NCBI GenBank assembly: GCA_025642075.2
Contig: JAODUO010001095.1
Coordinates: forward strand, 1 to 64,000
DNA: 64,000 nucleotides
DNA from: Ridgeia piscesae
Lineage: Eukaryota; Annelida; Polychaeta; Sabellida; Siboglinidae
Reading direction: 5' to 3'
The notes under the pieces are model-generated. The model was not told the origin of the DNA and made no database searches. It was given only the letters and a program-made list of their open reading frames with translations. The first letter of the stretch is position 1. The number at the start of each line of letters is the position of its first letter. Shown here piece after piece: positions 13,278 through 25,590 of this stretch. Both the position numbers and the translations under genes were made by a program.

Positions 13278-14262
13278 GGACATCAGTTGACAGGTGTCTA
13301 TCACGCAGGACATCCGTTGACAGGTGTCTATCACGCAGGACATCAGTTGACAGGTGTTTATCACGCAGAACATCTGTTGGCAGGTGTCTATCACGCAGGA
13401 CATCCGTTGACAGGTGTCTATCACGCAGGACATCAGTTGACAGGTGTCTATCACGCAGGACATCCGTTGACAGGTGTCTATCACGCAGGACATCCGTTGA
13501 CAGGTGTCTATCACGCAGGACATCAGTTGACAGGTGTCTATCACGCAGGACATCCGTTGACAGGTGTCTATCACGCAGGACATCAGTTGACAGGTGTCTA
13601 TCACGCAGGACATCCGTTGACAGGTGTCTATCACGCAAGACATCAGTTGACAGGTGTTTATCACGCAGAACATCTGTTGACAGGTGTCTATCACGCAGGA
13701 CATCAGTTGACAGGTGTTTATCACGCAGGACATCAGTTGGCAGGTGTCTATCACGCAGGACATCAGTTGACAGGTGTTTATCACGCAGGGCATCAGTTGG
13801 CAGGTGTCTATCACGCAGGACATCAGTTGACAGGTGCCTATCACGCAGGACATCACTTGATAGGTGTCTATCACGCAGGACATCACTTGACAGATGTCTA
13901 TCACGCAGGACATCACTTGACAGGTGTCTATCACGCAGGACATCCGTTGACAGGTGTCTATCACGCAGGACATCACTTGACAGGTGTCTATCACGCAGGT
14001 ACATCACTTGACAAGTGTCTATCCCGCAGGACATCACTTGACAGGTGTCTATTACGCAGAACATCAGTTGACAGGTGTCTATTAAGCAAGACATCAGTTG
14101 ACAGGTGTTTATCACGCAGGACACCAGTTGACAGGTGTTTATCACGCAGGACATCACTTGACAGGTGACTATCACGCAGGGCATCACTTGACAGGTGTCT
14201 ATTACGCAGGGCATCAGTTGACAGGTGTCACGCAGGGCATCAGTTGACAGGTGTCTATCACC
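13278..14262. repeat. 30-bp minisatellite
   Basis: About 33 copies of CAGGACATCAGTTGACAGGT plus GTCTATCACG. The period is exactly 30 bp from 13278 to about 13990; a one-base insertion then shifts it. In the first half CATCAG and CATCCG units often alternate, giving a 60-bp dimer. Long frames on both strands follow from the 30-bp period. Confidence 0.95.
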
Positions 14263-15385
14263 AAACACTCGCATATGCATGTGTTGGTCTTATATGTTCT
14301 AACCATGCACCCTGGTTAAGTGGGAGTTCACGCTACAGTAGTTTGAAGTGCATCGCGTAGGAGAAGAGGGGTCTGTCTAAGAGAGAATAGTACGTACACG
14401 AATTCTTGATAGCCCTTGGCCATTCAAAAGACGGTTCCGCTCCTTCTCCAATTCCCCGCCAGTGCAGCATGTACAACAGCTATCGATGCCTTGATGAAAG
14501 GAATGTTGTGAAGCATCCATCCCTTTTCCTCCTTTCCGCGCACGAGTTCCGCTGCTACGTACCCACTCGCTGCGTGCCGGTTGATTAAAGTAGGTGCACG
14601 ATGTTGGTCATTGGGTGGTTTCAGCAGGGCTTTGTGACGACGCTCCACGTTGACGCTCTAAGCCGCCGTGGCCAGGACATTGGTTACTTGGGAGTGTAGA
14701 TGAACTCCGAGTCCTGCTTTTGCAGAGCTTGACAACTTGACGTATGATTTGCCAGTCATTCCGATTGGGCCTCTCCCAAGAGGCCGTTGCTAAGTTTATT
14801 GTCATTTAATAATTGTTAGGGTAGTATCTCGATGACATTATAGTGTAGCAGCGCACGAGCTTATCTCATCTATTTAATTATGAATTCTGGTATTTCACAT
14901 TGATACAATGACTAAATGACCTTTACCAACTACATTCACTCTCGTTTAATTTCCTTAGCAAACGAGCTCAGGGTTTTGCCATTGAGCGTAAACAGACGTT
15001 TCGCCACTATTGTGCTTAGTGTTCACGGAGCTCTTCAAGAACATCCACAAGACCATTCCTGGTTAATCGAACGAAAAATTCAAGAGCATTCAAGACTTAC
15101 CGCTACCTGTGGCGGCCTGGCCCCGGCAGTCTCGGCTACGCCTACGCCGCTACGACCCAAGTTACTCATCGGCCACTTGCTGAAAGTCCACTTCAAAACA
15201 GTTCCCAAAGTCGGTTTAACTGCCTGAATTAGTATAATAAATAAACCCATGGCTACTTTAAAGAATTTTGCCGATAAGTTGACGCGGAAACGTAAACTAA
15301 TTCGACTGATGTCATCGATCGAAGCGATACATAATAAAACAGCCTTCCAGGTCCGCGGGAAACCCTCGATAATATTGGCTGATCA
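14263..15385. other. Intergenic, no confident gene
   Basis: Several short frames on both strands (for example 14424-14648 and 14608-14805 on minus, 14916-15227 on plus) resemble no family I know. The part near 15100-15300 is richer in CpG than its surroundings. Confidence 0.4.
15101..15169 (-). CDS. Tentative short first coding exon
   Basis: On the minus strand an ATG at 15169 opens 23 codons (MSNLGRSGVGVAETAGARPP, then QVA) and ends at a consensus donor GCG|GTAAGTC. The stretch is CpG-rich and would fit the first exon of a gene running toward lower coordinates. No second exon was found, so this is weak. Confidence 0.15.
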
Positions 15386-16106
15386 TAGGGTGGTCGGACA
15401 AAAAATTTCTTTAGAAAAAATATGTTAAAAACATTTCCCTGGTAGTAGTCACTATAAGAAGTATAATAGTAGTTGTTTCATGTATTTAAGTGAAATATTA
15501 AGAAAACTACAGATGTTTATAGTTACATATTTCATGACGTTTTCTGACGGTTTGCTATTATGTAATTTTACTTATAAACCACAATCATTTATTTTTATTT
15601 TCGTATGGTCGTAATCACTAACTTGAAGTGCAATGGTGCTTGTTTCATGTACATAGATAACATATTAAGGAAACTGCAATTTAAAAAAATTCAAAAAAAT
15701 AAATAGTTTCCGACAATTTTCTGACAGAATTGCTCTTGCCAATAAATCGTTAGGATTGCTTTAATTTTTTCTTCTGATAATAGTAATTAATTAAAATGCA
15801 ATGGTGCTTCCTTCAAGTACATGGATGAAATATTAATGAAACTACAATTTTATAAACAATTTTTTTTTAATTATTTGCTATTTATTTTTGTACATAAATC
15901 ACAAGAAAATTACTTTTTTCAATTATACTGGTTTATTGTAAACAATGATGAAGGCCAATACATGCCTAATTTTTTCAATTCAATTAATATATAATGTATC
16001 ATAATTTTTCAACATTATACAAATTACTTATATACTCAAAACTATATACTAATTCATATAAAACTATCATCAAAGAATAACCCAGTAAATTCGTCTGACC
16101 TCCCTA
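15386..16106. mobile_element. AT-rich element with imperfect TIRs (MITE-like)
   Basis: The left end TAGGGTGGTCGGACAAAAAA is matched at the right end by the reverse complement TAGGGAGGTCAGACGAATTT. The roughly 720-bp interior is AT-rich and built from three diverged copies of a 150-170 bp unit (starting near 15445, 15608 and 15780), each with a GTTTCATGTA-like motif and ATATTAAGAAAACTACA. CTGATCA occurs beside both ends but at different offsets, so the target duplication is not settled. No transposase is present. Confidence 0.45.
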
Positions 16107-17743
16107 TCACTGATCATCACGTATTATGTATTGGGTAGACCAATCTGTAGTTTTTCCACTGGCACCACGCTTTCCCCATGCTGACCATAATAGCTGGGAA
16201 TGTAAATTTCAGACGCAGAGCGTAGTAAAATTTACCTTATTTGGTCATCTACTATAACAACATGCAGCTTTCTAATGGTACGCGAGCGTAAATTGTAAGC
16301 TGTGCCCTGATTCGCAGTTCCTAGCTAATAAAATGCGGCTTACTTTTAAAAGGATGCCTATCGCCAATGCAATGTCTGGAATTTTTTTTAATTTACGACT
16401 AGTTTTGCTCCCCCTAAATTAAATAAAGAAAATTCGGATTTGCACGAATCACAGAAACAGCCAAATCGGATTCACGAACCGTGGTTCCGCGGAAGAATCT
16501 CATGCCTGTTGTCGACATCTTACTTAATTGTTGTTTTGAGTGTACACGTGTACTTTGTTGCATGTTTGATTAGCCATGGCGTGTCTGTCTGTCTGGTATT
16601 GCACAGTTCCCACAATCATCCATCACATTTGAACCAGTTGTTGTTGGATATTACTGGAATATGGCGATTTTTTTATGTTGTGGAGGGTACTGGTGGTATT
16701 TTTAAGATGCTGAGAGGGTCTTAAAGACTCTTGCAATGAGAGGGAGAGAGACCTAAGTAAATATAACATTGCAGTGGTTTTTTATTTTCCTACTGTGTTG
16801 TCATGGCAAAAAATTATAACCACATATCTAATCTATATAGTGACTGTTTGTACTTATTCAGACAAACTGCACACAACGAACAAAATAACACAAGTCAAAT
16901 GAATTTGCAGATAAGAAAATGTATTTTTGTGGCTGTAATATAAGTTGGAGTGCAAAATGGTGATGTCACAGCAACGCAACTTCTAGCGTGGGAATCCACA
17001 GACACCACCCCATCTCCATCATTATCACTAGTGTTACCATGGCTACTGGTGTTATCTCTGACAACAACAGTTCCACAAAACCATTTCAAACCAACGCTAC
17101 AGTACCAAGAAGATTTCTGCTGGGCGTGAACAGTCCATGTCAATGGAATGCAACCATTTGCTGACTTTTTTAATGGAAAACACCAACCTCTACCAAGAAG
17201 TCTGTATGCTTCCATCACAAATGGGCTCACAACCATTGACCGATATATGACAGCCACGACATCCAGCGACATAGTGCAATTATTACTGATACGATTACAA
17301 CAACAGCAGCAGCAGCAGTAGTTATGAAGTGAGTATTCCCAGAAGGCTACACATGGGAGTAGGTATTTATTATGAATAAACTTGACAGACACACAAAGCT
17401 AGCTTATAACTGACCACACTACACTCTTGCACAGGTATCCTTTCAGACCAAGACTACCCACTTGAACACCTGGGTCAACAGGTTGACTCAGACATTCTTG
17501 ACCAGCAAATGTACACTACTGGTCAGTCCAAATGCTCGACAATTGCTGGCCAGCCATCATTAGATTTTGATAAACACAATTGTTAAACAAACCACATCCC
17601 TGTCAACATCGGACTGGTTCAGCTACTTCTCTGTTTCTCCCGTCATATGCTGAATGGAGTACCTACACTAATTTTTTGCTATGTCCAAATAAACTGCCAT
17701 CCTGTTGCAAATGACGAAAACCTCTTCAGTTGATAAACCCTAC
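16107..17743. other. Intergenic, no confident gene
   Basis: A minus frame at 16895-17392 stays open for 165 codons but begins at GTG, has a CAG-repeat-derived poly-Cys run and resembles nothing I know. Confidence 0.4.
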
Positions 17744-18097
17744 TCAACACTGACAGTACACATCATGGGCTCCAGTCAACACTGACAGTACACATCATGG
17801 GCTCCAGTGAACACTGACAGTACACACCATGGGCTCCAGTCAACACTTACAGTACACATCATGGGCTCCAGTGAACACTGACAGTACACACCATGGGCTC
17901 CAGTGAACACTGACAGTACACATCATGGGCTCCAGTGCAACACTGACAGTACACATCATGGGCTCCAGTGAACACTGACAGTACACACCATGGGCTCCAG
18001 TCAACACTGACAGTACACATCATGGGCTCCAGTCAACACTGACAGTACACACCATGGGCTCCAGTCAACACTGACAGTACACACCATGGGCTCCAGT
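17744..18097. repeat. 32-bp minisatellite
   Basis: About 11 copies of CAACACTGACAGTACACATC plus ATGGGCTCCAGT, varying at CAACAC/GAACAC and ATCATG/ACCATG. Confidence 0.95.
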
Positions 18098-20221
18098 CAA
18101 TAAGATTTCATTGGGTCACGACAGACCATCATCTGTCATCTTATCTAACAACGCAGTTTATGTTACCCTTGATCGACAATTTCTAATTTAGTTTCTGCAC
18201 CACTGTGATCTTTTCTCTCAAATGCATCTTTAAATTAATTTGAAAATATCAATGGCACTACCATAAACGTAAAACACAGCATGGTAGTAATTCCATTCGA
18301 TGACATTACAATAGTAACCAAACTTGTTTGCCATTGTATGCATCAGTAAATAAATTAATCAATTTATTAAAATTAGCTTAATAAACTTAAAATGTTCCTT
18401 TTCAGATCTAGCTTCCACATTCATTGTCTTAGAACACAGCTGCTTGCACATTGCCCACAATGGCAAAATTCTTTCAGAAAATGTTTTCACAACATTTATT
18501 TCTGTAATTTGTTTATGACTTGACAAGTTCACAGGTCCCGAGATCCATACAACTGTATATAACCAGAGCTAACATATATTCATTTTATGAAAAGAATTAG
18601 GACCATTTTTCAAATTACCTTGCAATCTGGAATGCATTCAACAAAGGACGCACCAGAACAGCAGAACTTAATGGTCATTGGCAAGTGACAGCACAATATA
18701 GGAAAGCATCTTAACCAATAAAACTGATGACAAATGAGGATAGTATAGGCACCACCAAGTAACTGTTATCTGACGCAGTTTAAAATTAATAACAGTCACA
18801 AAATCAGCATGAATCATAGCATAGATAATTTATTTCAGCAGACGATACCTGTAATTGAAACACTTAGCTATCATAGTAGAATTTAATTGTTTGAATATAA
18901 CCAAATGAAATATTATCACCGTTCAACTGCATCTCACAATGAGACACTGACTTCTGACAAAAAACATTGTACTACCCAGTGTGCAAAGAACTGTGTACAG
19001 ATGTACCAAACAAGTACACTCATACTACATACACATGCATGCACGCAAAACACACACACGCACACACATGCCTATCCACACATAAAACAGTGTCACATAT
19101 AAATACACCTACTATTCCTTCTGTGCGTCTGCAGTGACATAGCAAGGCAAGTCCATGTAGTTCATTTGAATGACCCTACTGGTGGTTTTACACATGGCCA
19201 AAACCTTGTTTGTTGCTAACTTAAAACACAGTCTTGGGGTGTGTTTTAAGTTAGCAACAAACAGGTTAGCATTTCCAGAAAAAGAGTTCGTTCAGATCTC
19301 TTCAAAACAGTTACTAAATGCAGGGGTAAAAGGAATCAATTCAGGCAATAAGAGAACTCAGAAGAGCAGGCAACTTAGTTGATGACAAGACGTTTATGCA
19401 TACGGCTGAAATTATGGAAACACAACTAACAAAATGAACATACATCTGTACACAGTTAACACTGGATCATTCACAAATGTTGCACTCTGGGTAGTTGTCG
19501 ACAGGTTTTCAGTCAGCAAGGCAGTACCACAGCAGCAGATACAGCATGCGTCTTAATGGGAATGTATAATTTCATTGGTTTTGCAAATACAAGTATTCTA
19601 TGAATTTCTGAATCTCAAAATACACTGGTTTATAATAACAATGATGTACCTAGTATTTTTACCTTAACTGCTCTGTGTATTTACATGGCATCAATAAAAA
19701 ATGTTATATATGGCAAACAATTTACATTTATTTTTTAAGTTAGGATATATTTGTTATTTTTACAGGTTGTATGCCATACGAAATAGCATATTTTAATAAT
19801 CATCAAATTGTGTATTTCTGAAAATGTGGAGGTGAAAGATATTTTATACAGATATTATTTTTGACCACCATGATTTCATCAATGTTAATAAACTGTAAAT
19901 AAAACATTGTACTTATGTTTTTAAAGAAGTCATACGATTAACCAATATCACTATACATTCCTTCAAGATGACATGTTTTCTACTATCAACAGAACTGTTG
20001 TTTCATAAGTTTTCTTCAAATTTGTCAAAAGTTGAGTGATACATCATTTTAAATAAACTTGTATTAGCAACTGTTTACAAAGGCAAGCCACTTTTACTGT
20101 TAGATAAAATGTTGATCTGAATTTGTTATAGTGTATGCAATGCAGACATTTCTTAACGAGACGCAGACTTTCCACACAAACAAGATGCTCATGACGATCA
20201 AGGATGACACTCTACCATTTG
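18098..20221. other. 3' flank of the TMEM131 gene, no other gene seen
   Basis: AT-rich sequence downstream of the minus-strand stop codon, likely including the 3' UTR. An ATTAAA-type hexamer on the minus strand near 19791-19796 is one possible poly(A) signal; this is not established. A short CA-rich stretch lies near 19025-19085. Confidence 0.4.
19207..19263. repeat. 24-bp perfect inverted repeat
   Basis: Arms at 19207-19230 and 19240-19263 are exact reverse complements (core TTGTTGCTAACTTAAAACAC) around a 9-nt loop. With one unpaired base the pairing extends to AACC/GGTT. A foldback MITE or a hairpin RNA are both possible. Confidence 0.9.
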
Positions 20222-20551
20222 TTAATCCATCATGTGATCTGGCTTTGGTGGGAATCCCCACGGGGAGCCACTGTTGCCCCTGCGACTGGTTGCACCACCA
20301 CATGTGGGATTCCATATATTTCCCATGGTGCTGAATGGGTCGAATCCACCGACATCACTAGGTGGCGATGGTGTGCCACGTATCTCAGGTGATGGCTCCA
20401 TGCTGTTGCGCCCGCCAACTCCAGTGTCGATGTACTGCAGTGTGTCAGTGACCGATGTAGCACCGTTGCCCCAGATAGAAGGGGGCAGGGCTGCCCATGT
20501 AGGAGTGACACTGGCAGTGACACCCAGTGCCTCCCAGCTACTGGTGGTTGG
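20222..20551 (-). CDS. TMEM131: TMEM131 exon 32, terminal exon with stop (copy A)
   Basis: Fragment residues 1720-1828 and TAA. It enters in phase 0 after acceptor CTATGTACAG. It is Trp/Gly/Ser-rich, with FSTMGNIWNP and GSPWGFPPKPDHMMD at the very end, resembling the Trp-rich C-terminal end of the vertebrate protein (the TRAPP-binding tail). A second copy lies at 21780-22318. Confidence 0.88.
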   Translation of the reverse strand, partial: PTTSSWEALGVTASVTPTWAALPPSIWGNGATSVTDTLQYIDTGVGGRNSMEPSPEIRGTPSPPSDVGGFDPFSTMGNIWNPTCGGATSRRGNSGSPWGFPPKPDHMMD

Positions 20552-23500
20552 CTGTACATAGACAAACAAAACATTAGTGGCTGGTCACTTTCACTATTTC
20601 AAGAGGTACATAGATAAACACATGAGCATATGATGCAGAGAATCAACAGTGGTCTCAACATGATTTATAATGTCGCAACCCATTACAGTTTCAGTTCATT
20701 CACATTAATATATCACAGTTCTTTCAGTGGTGTATCAGTGTGGTGACAGTTACAGTTCTTTCAGTGGTATATCAGTGTGGTGACAGTTACAGTTCTTTCA
20801 GTGGTGTGTCAGTGTGGTGACAGTTACAGTTCCTTCAGTGGTGTATCAGTGTAGTGACAGTTACAGTTCTTTCTGTGGTATGTCAGTGTGGTGACAGTTA
20901 CAGTTCTTTCAGTGATGTGTCAGTGTGGTGACAGTTACAGTTCCTTCAGTGGTGTATCAGTGTGGTGACAGTTACAGTTCTTTCAGTGGTATGTCAGTGT
21001 GGTGACAGTTACAGTTCTTTCAGTGGTGTATCAGTGTGGTGACAGTTACAGTTCTTTAAGTGGTATGTCGGTGTGGTGACAGTTACAGTTCTTTCAGTGG
21101 TATGTCAGTGTGGTGACAGTTACAGTTCTTTCAGAGGTGTGTCAGTGTGGTGACAGTTACAGTTCCTTCAGTGGTGTATCAGTGTGGTGACAGTTACAGT
21201 TCTTTCAGTGGTATGTCAGTGTGGTGACAGTTACAGTTCCTTCAGTGTGTCAGTGTGGTGACAGTTACAGTTCTTTCTGTGGTATGTCAGTGTGGTGACA
21301 GTTACAGTTCCTTCAGTGTGTCAGTGTGGTGACAGTTACAGTTCTTTCTGTGGTATGTCAGTGTGGTGACAGTTACAGTTCTTTCAGTGGTATGTCAGTG
21401 TGGTGACAGTTACAGTTCCTTCAGTGTGTCAGTGTGGTGACAGTTACAGTTCCTTCAGTGGTGTCAGTGTGGTGACAGTTACAGTTCTTTCAGTGGTATG
21501 TCAGTGTGGTGACAGTTACAGTTCCTTCAGTGTGTCAGTGTGGTGACAGTTACAGTTCTTTCTGTGGTATGTCAGTGTGGTGACAGTTACAGTTCTTTCA
21601 CAGTAGACTGTCGGTGTGGTAAGGATGGGACGAATATTCGATTCGTATTCTAAATTTCAAATATATTCGAACGTTTTCCCGCTATTCGATTCAAAATTTG
21701 CAGCTATAAATGAATATCGTTCAAATATTTTCCTTCGTGTCCTCTGCCACAAACTGGTGGATGATCAACTGTGGTGACTTACCATTTGTTAATCCATCAT
21801 GTGATCTGGCTTTGGTGGGAATCCCCACGGGGAGCCACTGTTGCCCCTGCGACTGGTTGCACCACCACATGTGGGATTCCATATATTTCCCATGGTGCTG
21901 AATGGGTCGAATCCACCGACATCACTAGGTGGCGATGGTGTGCCACGTATCTCAGGTGATGGCTCCATGCTGTTGCGCCGCCAACTCCAGTGTCGATGTA
22001 CTGCAGTGTGTCAGTGACCGATGTAGCACCGTTGCCCCAGATAGAAGGGGGCAGGGCTGCCCATGTAGGAGTGACACTGGCAGTGACACCCAGTGCCTCC
22101 CAGCTACTGGTGGTTGGCTGTACATAGACAAACAAAACATTAGTGGCTGGTCACTTTCACTATTTCAAGAGGTACATAGATAAACACATGAGCATATGAT
22201 GCAGAGAATCAACAGTGGTCTCAACATGATTTATAATGTCGCAACCCATTACAGTTTCAGTTCATTCACATTAATATATCACAGTTCTTTCAGTGGTGTA
22301 TCAGTGTGGTGACAGTTAACTATGAAAGACTACAACACACTAGGTTATATAAAATCACTAACATTACTTAAACAAATAAACTTCATAAAACAAACTCGTG
22401 GTGTCATCGCCGCCAGTAATATCGGTATTGTGTCGAGGGATCTTTTGTTAGCAGTGTCTGATTAAGGTTTAAGGTTACAGTTTCGGGTAAGTTTAGGATT
22501 AGTTAAAGTTAGCTTAGGTTTAATTACGGTTAAGGTTAGCATAAAACCGAAATTTGTTTGGCGACGCCTGCGACAAATTACCGATGTTACGGTAAGCGCC
22601 GTGCTCCGCTCCGCTCCGTGTTGGTCGTGTCGATTTTATTTTTTTATTCTTTACAGGAATGTAAATGATTTTATTTTGTAACCTAGTGTGTGTATATGTA
22701 TATAAGATATGTGAGGATACGTTTGGCGGCTGTAAGATGTCGTTTTCATGGTTAGGTGAGAAAGTAAACAAAAAAGATTGATGCGTATGGCCACGATGCC
22801 GACAACTCGGGCATGGACTTGTGTCTGTGACAACGGGATGACGATGCACTAGACATCTCGACACCGTTCAGTATTCTAATTGAATTTGAAGCCACTGAAT
22901 ATATACGTGTTCGATTCTATATTCGATTCGTATTCGAAATTCCGAGGATATTCCATTCGAATGAAATTCCAGATTCGTCCCATCTTTACGGTGTGGTGAG
23001 TCATTAAGGTGGCAGTCTTTCACAGTTCTATGTCATTATGGTGACAGTAACAGTCTCTTACAATTATATCAGTGTGGTGACAATTAGTCACGCACAGTTG
23101 TATGTTGATGTGGTGAGAGTTAGTTACAGTTGTATGTCATCATAGTGACAGTTAGTCACTCATAGTCCTATGTCAACGTGGTGACAGTTAGTCGGTCACA
23201 TTTGTACGATGTTAAGGTGACAGTCATTCATAGTTGCATGTATTGAAGTGACAGTTAGTCACTCACAGTTGTATGTCATTGAAGTGACAGTTAGTCACTC
23301 ATAGTTGTATGTCATTGAAGTGACAGTTAGTCACTCATAGTTGTATGTCATTGAAGTGACAGTTAGTCACTCACAGTTGTATGTCATTGAAGTGACAGTT
23401 AGTCACTCACAGTTGTATGTCATTGAAGTGACAGTTAGTCACTCACAGTTGTATGTCATTGAAGTGACAGTTAGTCACTCACAGTTGTATGTCATTGAAG

Positions 23501-25513
23501 TGACAGTTAGTCACTCACAGTTGTATGTCATTGAAGTGACAGTTAGTCACTCACAGTTGTATGTCATTGAAGTGACAGTTAGTCACTCACAGTTGTATAT
23601 CATTGAAGTGACAGTTAGTCACTCATAGTTGTGTGTCACTGAAGTGACAGTAAGTCACTCACAGTTGTATGTCATTGAAGTGACAGTTAGTCACTCACAG
23701 TTGTATGTCATTGAAGTGACAGTTAGTCACTCACAGTTGTATGTCATTGAAGTGACAGTTAGTCACTCACAGTTGTATGTCATTGAAGTGACAGTTAGTC
23801 ACTCACAGTTGTATTTTTGATCATTAGATAATTTGACAGTTAGTCACTCACAGTTGTATGTCATTGAAGTGACAGTTAGTCACTCACAGTTATATGTTGT
23901 TGTAGTAACATTTACAGTCACTCACGGATGTGTGTCAGTTTAACGACAGTTAGTGACAAGAGTGGTCTAGCTGAGACATACCTTGGTGACAGGTGACACC
24001 CTCTCAGCTGGCAGTGACCATGGGTCATTGTGACACATGGAGCTGTCCCACAGACTGTCCGCAGGAATGGTGGCCATCCCAAAACCTGGCCAGTCTTCAC
24101 CTGCGAATATGACACTGACTGCATGTAACACGCAAACAAACAGACAACATCAAAACCAAGCTATAGTTTTGGTTTGATTGTGTGGCTACAGTGACACTGA
24201 GCAAGGTTTACACATATTTCGCTGAAGGCTACTTTGAAGAGCAAAGTTTGTTAAGTACAATTTTTATAGAAAAGTTACTGAGAGAACAGATATCCTTGTT
24301 TACGGTCTTCTGAGACATACAAACTCTTGTAAATTCTACCCTTGGAGATTTCCTGGCCTATAATTCCAGAAATCAGAGCCTTGATAAGACTACGCAGAAG
24401 TAGTGTATACAGACGATGGTTTTCCCTATTATACCGTTTTCTTGGATAGATCAGTGTGTCTTCCAGATCTAAAGTCACCTGAATTTTAGGATTCCGACCG
24501 ACCGACCGACCGACCGACCGACCGACCGACCGACCGACCGACCGACCGACCGACCGACCGACCGACCGACCGACCGACCGACCGACCGACCGACCGACCG
24601 ACCGACCGACCGACCGACCGACCGACCGACCGACCGACGACGAATCGACGACGATCGAGATCAGACGAGACAGACAGAGACAGACATACCTTTCATGAGG
24701 TTGTTCTGATACTGGACCAGTCGTTGGCGTCTCTCGAACTGCAACTTCTGCATCATCGTCATCTCTTTGTGGTCATTGCCTGCCACAGCAAAGCCAAACT
24801 GACCAAGTCCTAAAACACAACAACACTCTGGACATAACCTTCTGGATACCTCCACCAAATATTCTGGTCATTGTTGCTAAGGTCAATGCCACTGCACAGA
24901 GTAGGCGTGTGCAACATTCAAGTGTAGATTTACAACTTTGTTCAGTCAATAAAATATAATGTATATGGACAGTTCTAATAAAAGAAAGCATCAGACATTC
25001 CTACTGGGGTTAGCATTGTAATATTGAATGTACCCATTCAAAATGAGTTTTACTGGTAAGGTGTCTTACCTAGTCACTGCAACTGTTGCTGTGTGTACCC
25101 ACTGGCATGGTATATTTACCAGTTTATCTACTAACAGTGCAATGTGCCTTGCTCACCATTCTGCAGTCCATTGAACACTGAATTTGGAGCTGTTCCAATG
25201 TAGGTGCTGTTGGTGCTTGGGTCTACATTTGGCTGCATGTTGGCAGCACTAACAGCAGGAGTTGCATTCTCTTTGACAGGCTGAAGACCATTGTTGAACC
25301 TACGACATAAAAAGAGGTAGATAAAAATCCAGCTGATATGTAAATAAGGAAGAGTTGACAATGTGTCATGTAGGTAGGTAGGTGGGTGGGTGGGTGGGTG
25401 GGTGGGTGGGTGGGTGGGTGGTAGGTAGGTAGGTAGGTAGGTAGGTAGGTAGGTAGGTAGGTAGGTAGGTAGGTAGGTAGGTAGGTAGGTAGGTAGGTGT
25501 GCATATATGTATG

Positions 25514-25590
<77 letters not shown>

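Noticed and set aside
13062..14280. Open frames of 246-363 codons on both strands
   Set aside because: A 30-bp period keeps all frames open on both strands, which is the mark of a tandem repeat rather than a protein.
16895..17392. 165-codon minus frame with Cys run
   Set aside because: No ATG at its start, no recognisable domain; the Cys run is a CAG-type repeat read in another frame.
21780..22318. A second, independent TMEM131-like gene
   Set aside because: Only the last exon and adjoining intron are duplicated, inside a transposon-like element; no other exon is repeated.
23237..23820. CRISPR-like regular repeats
   Set aside because: These are head-to-tail units without unique spacers, in an intron of an animal gene.
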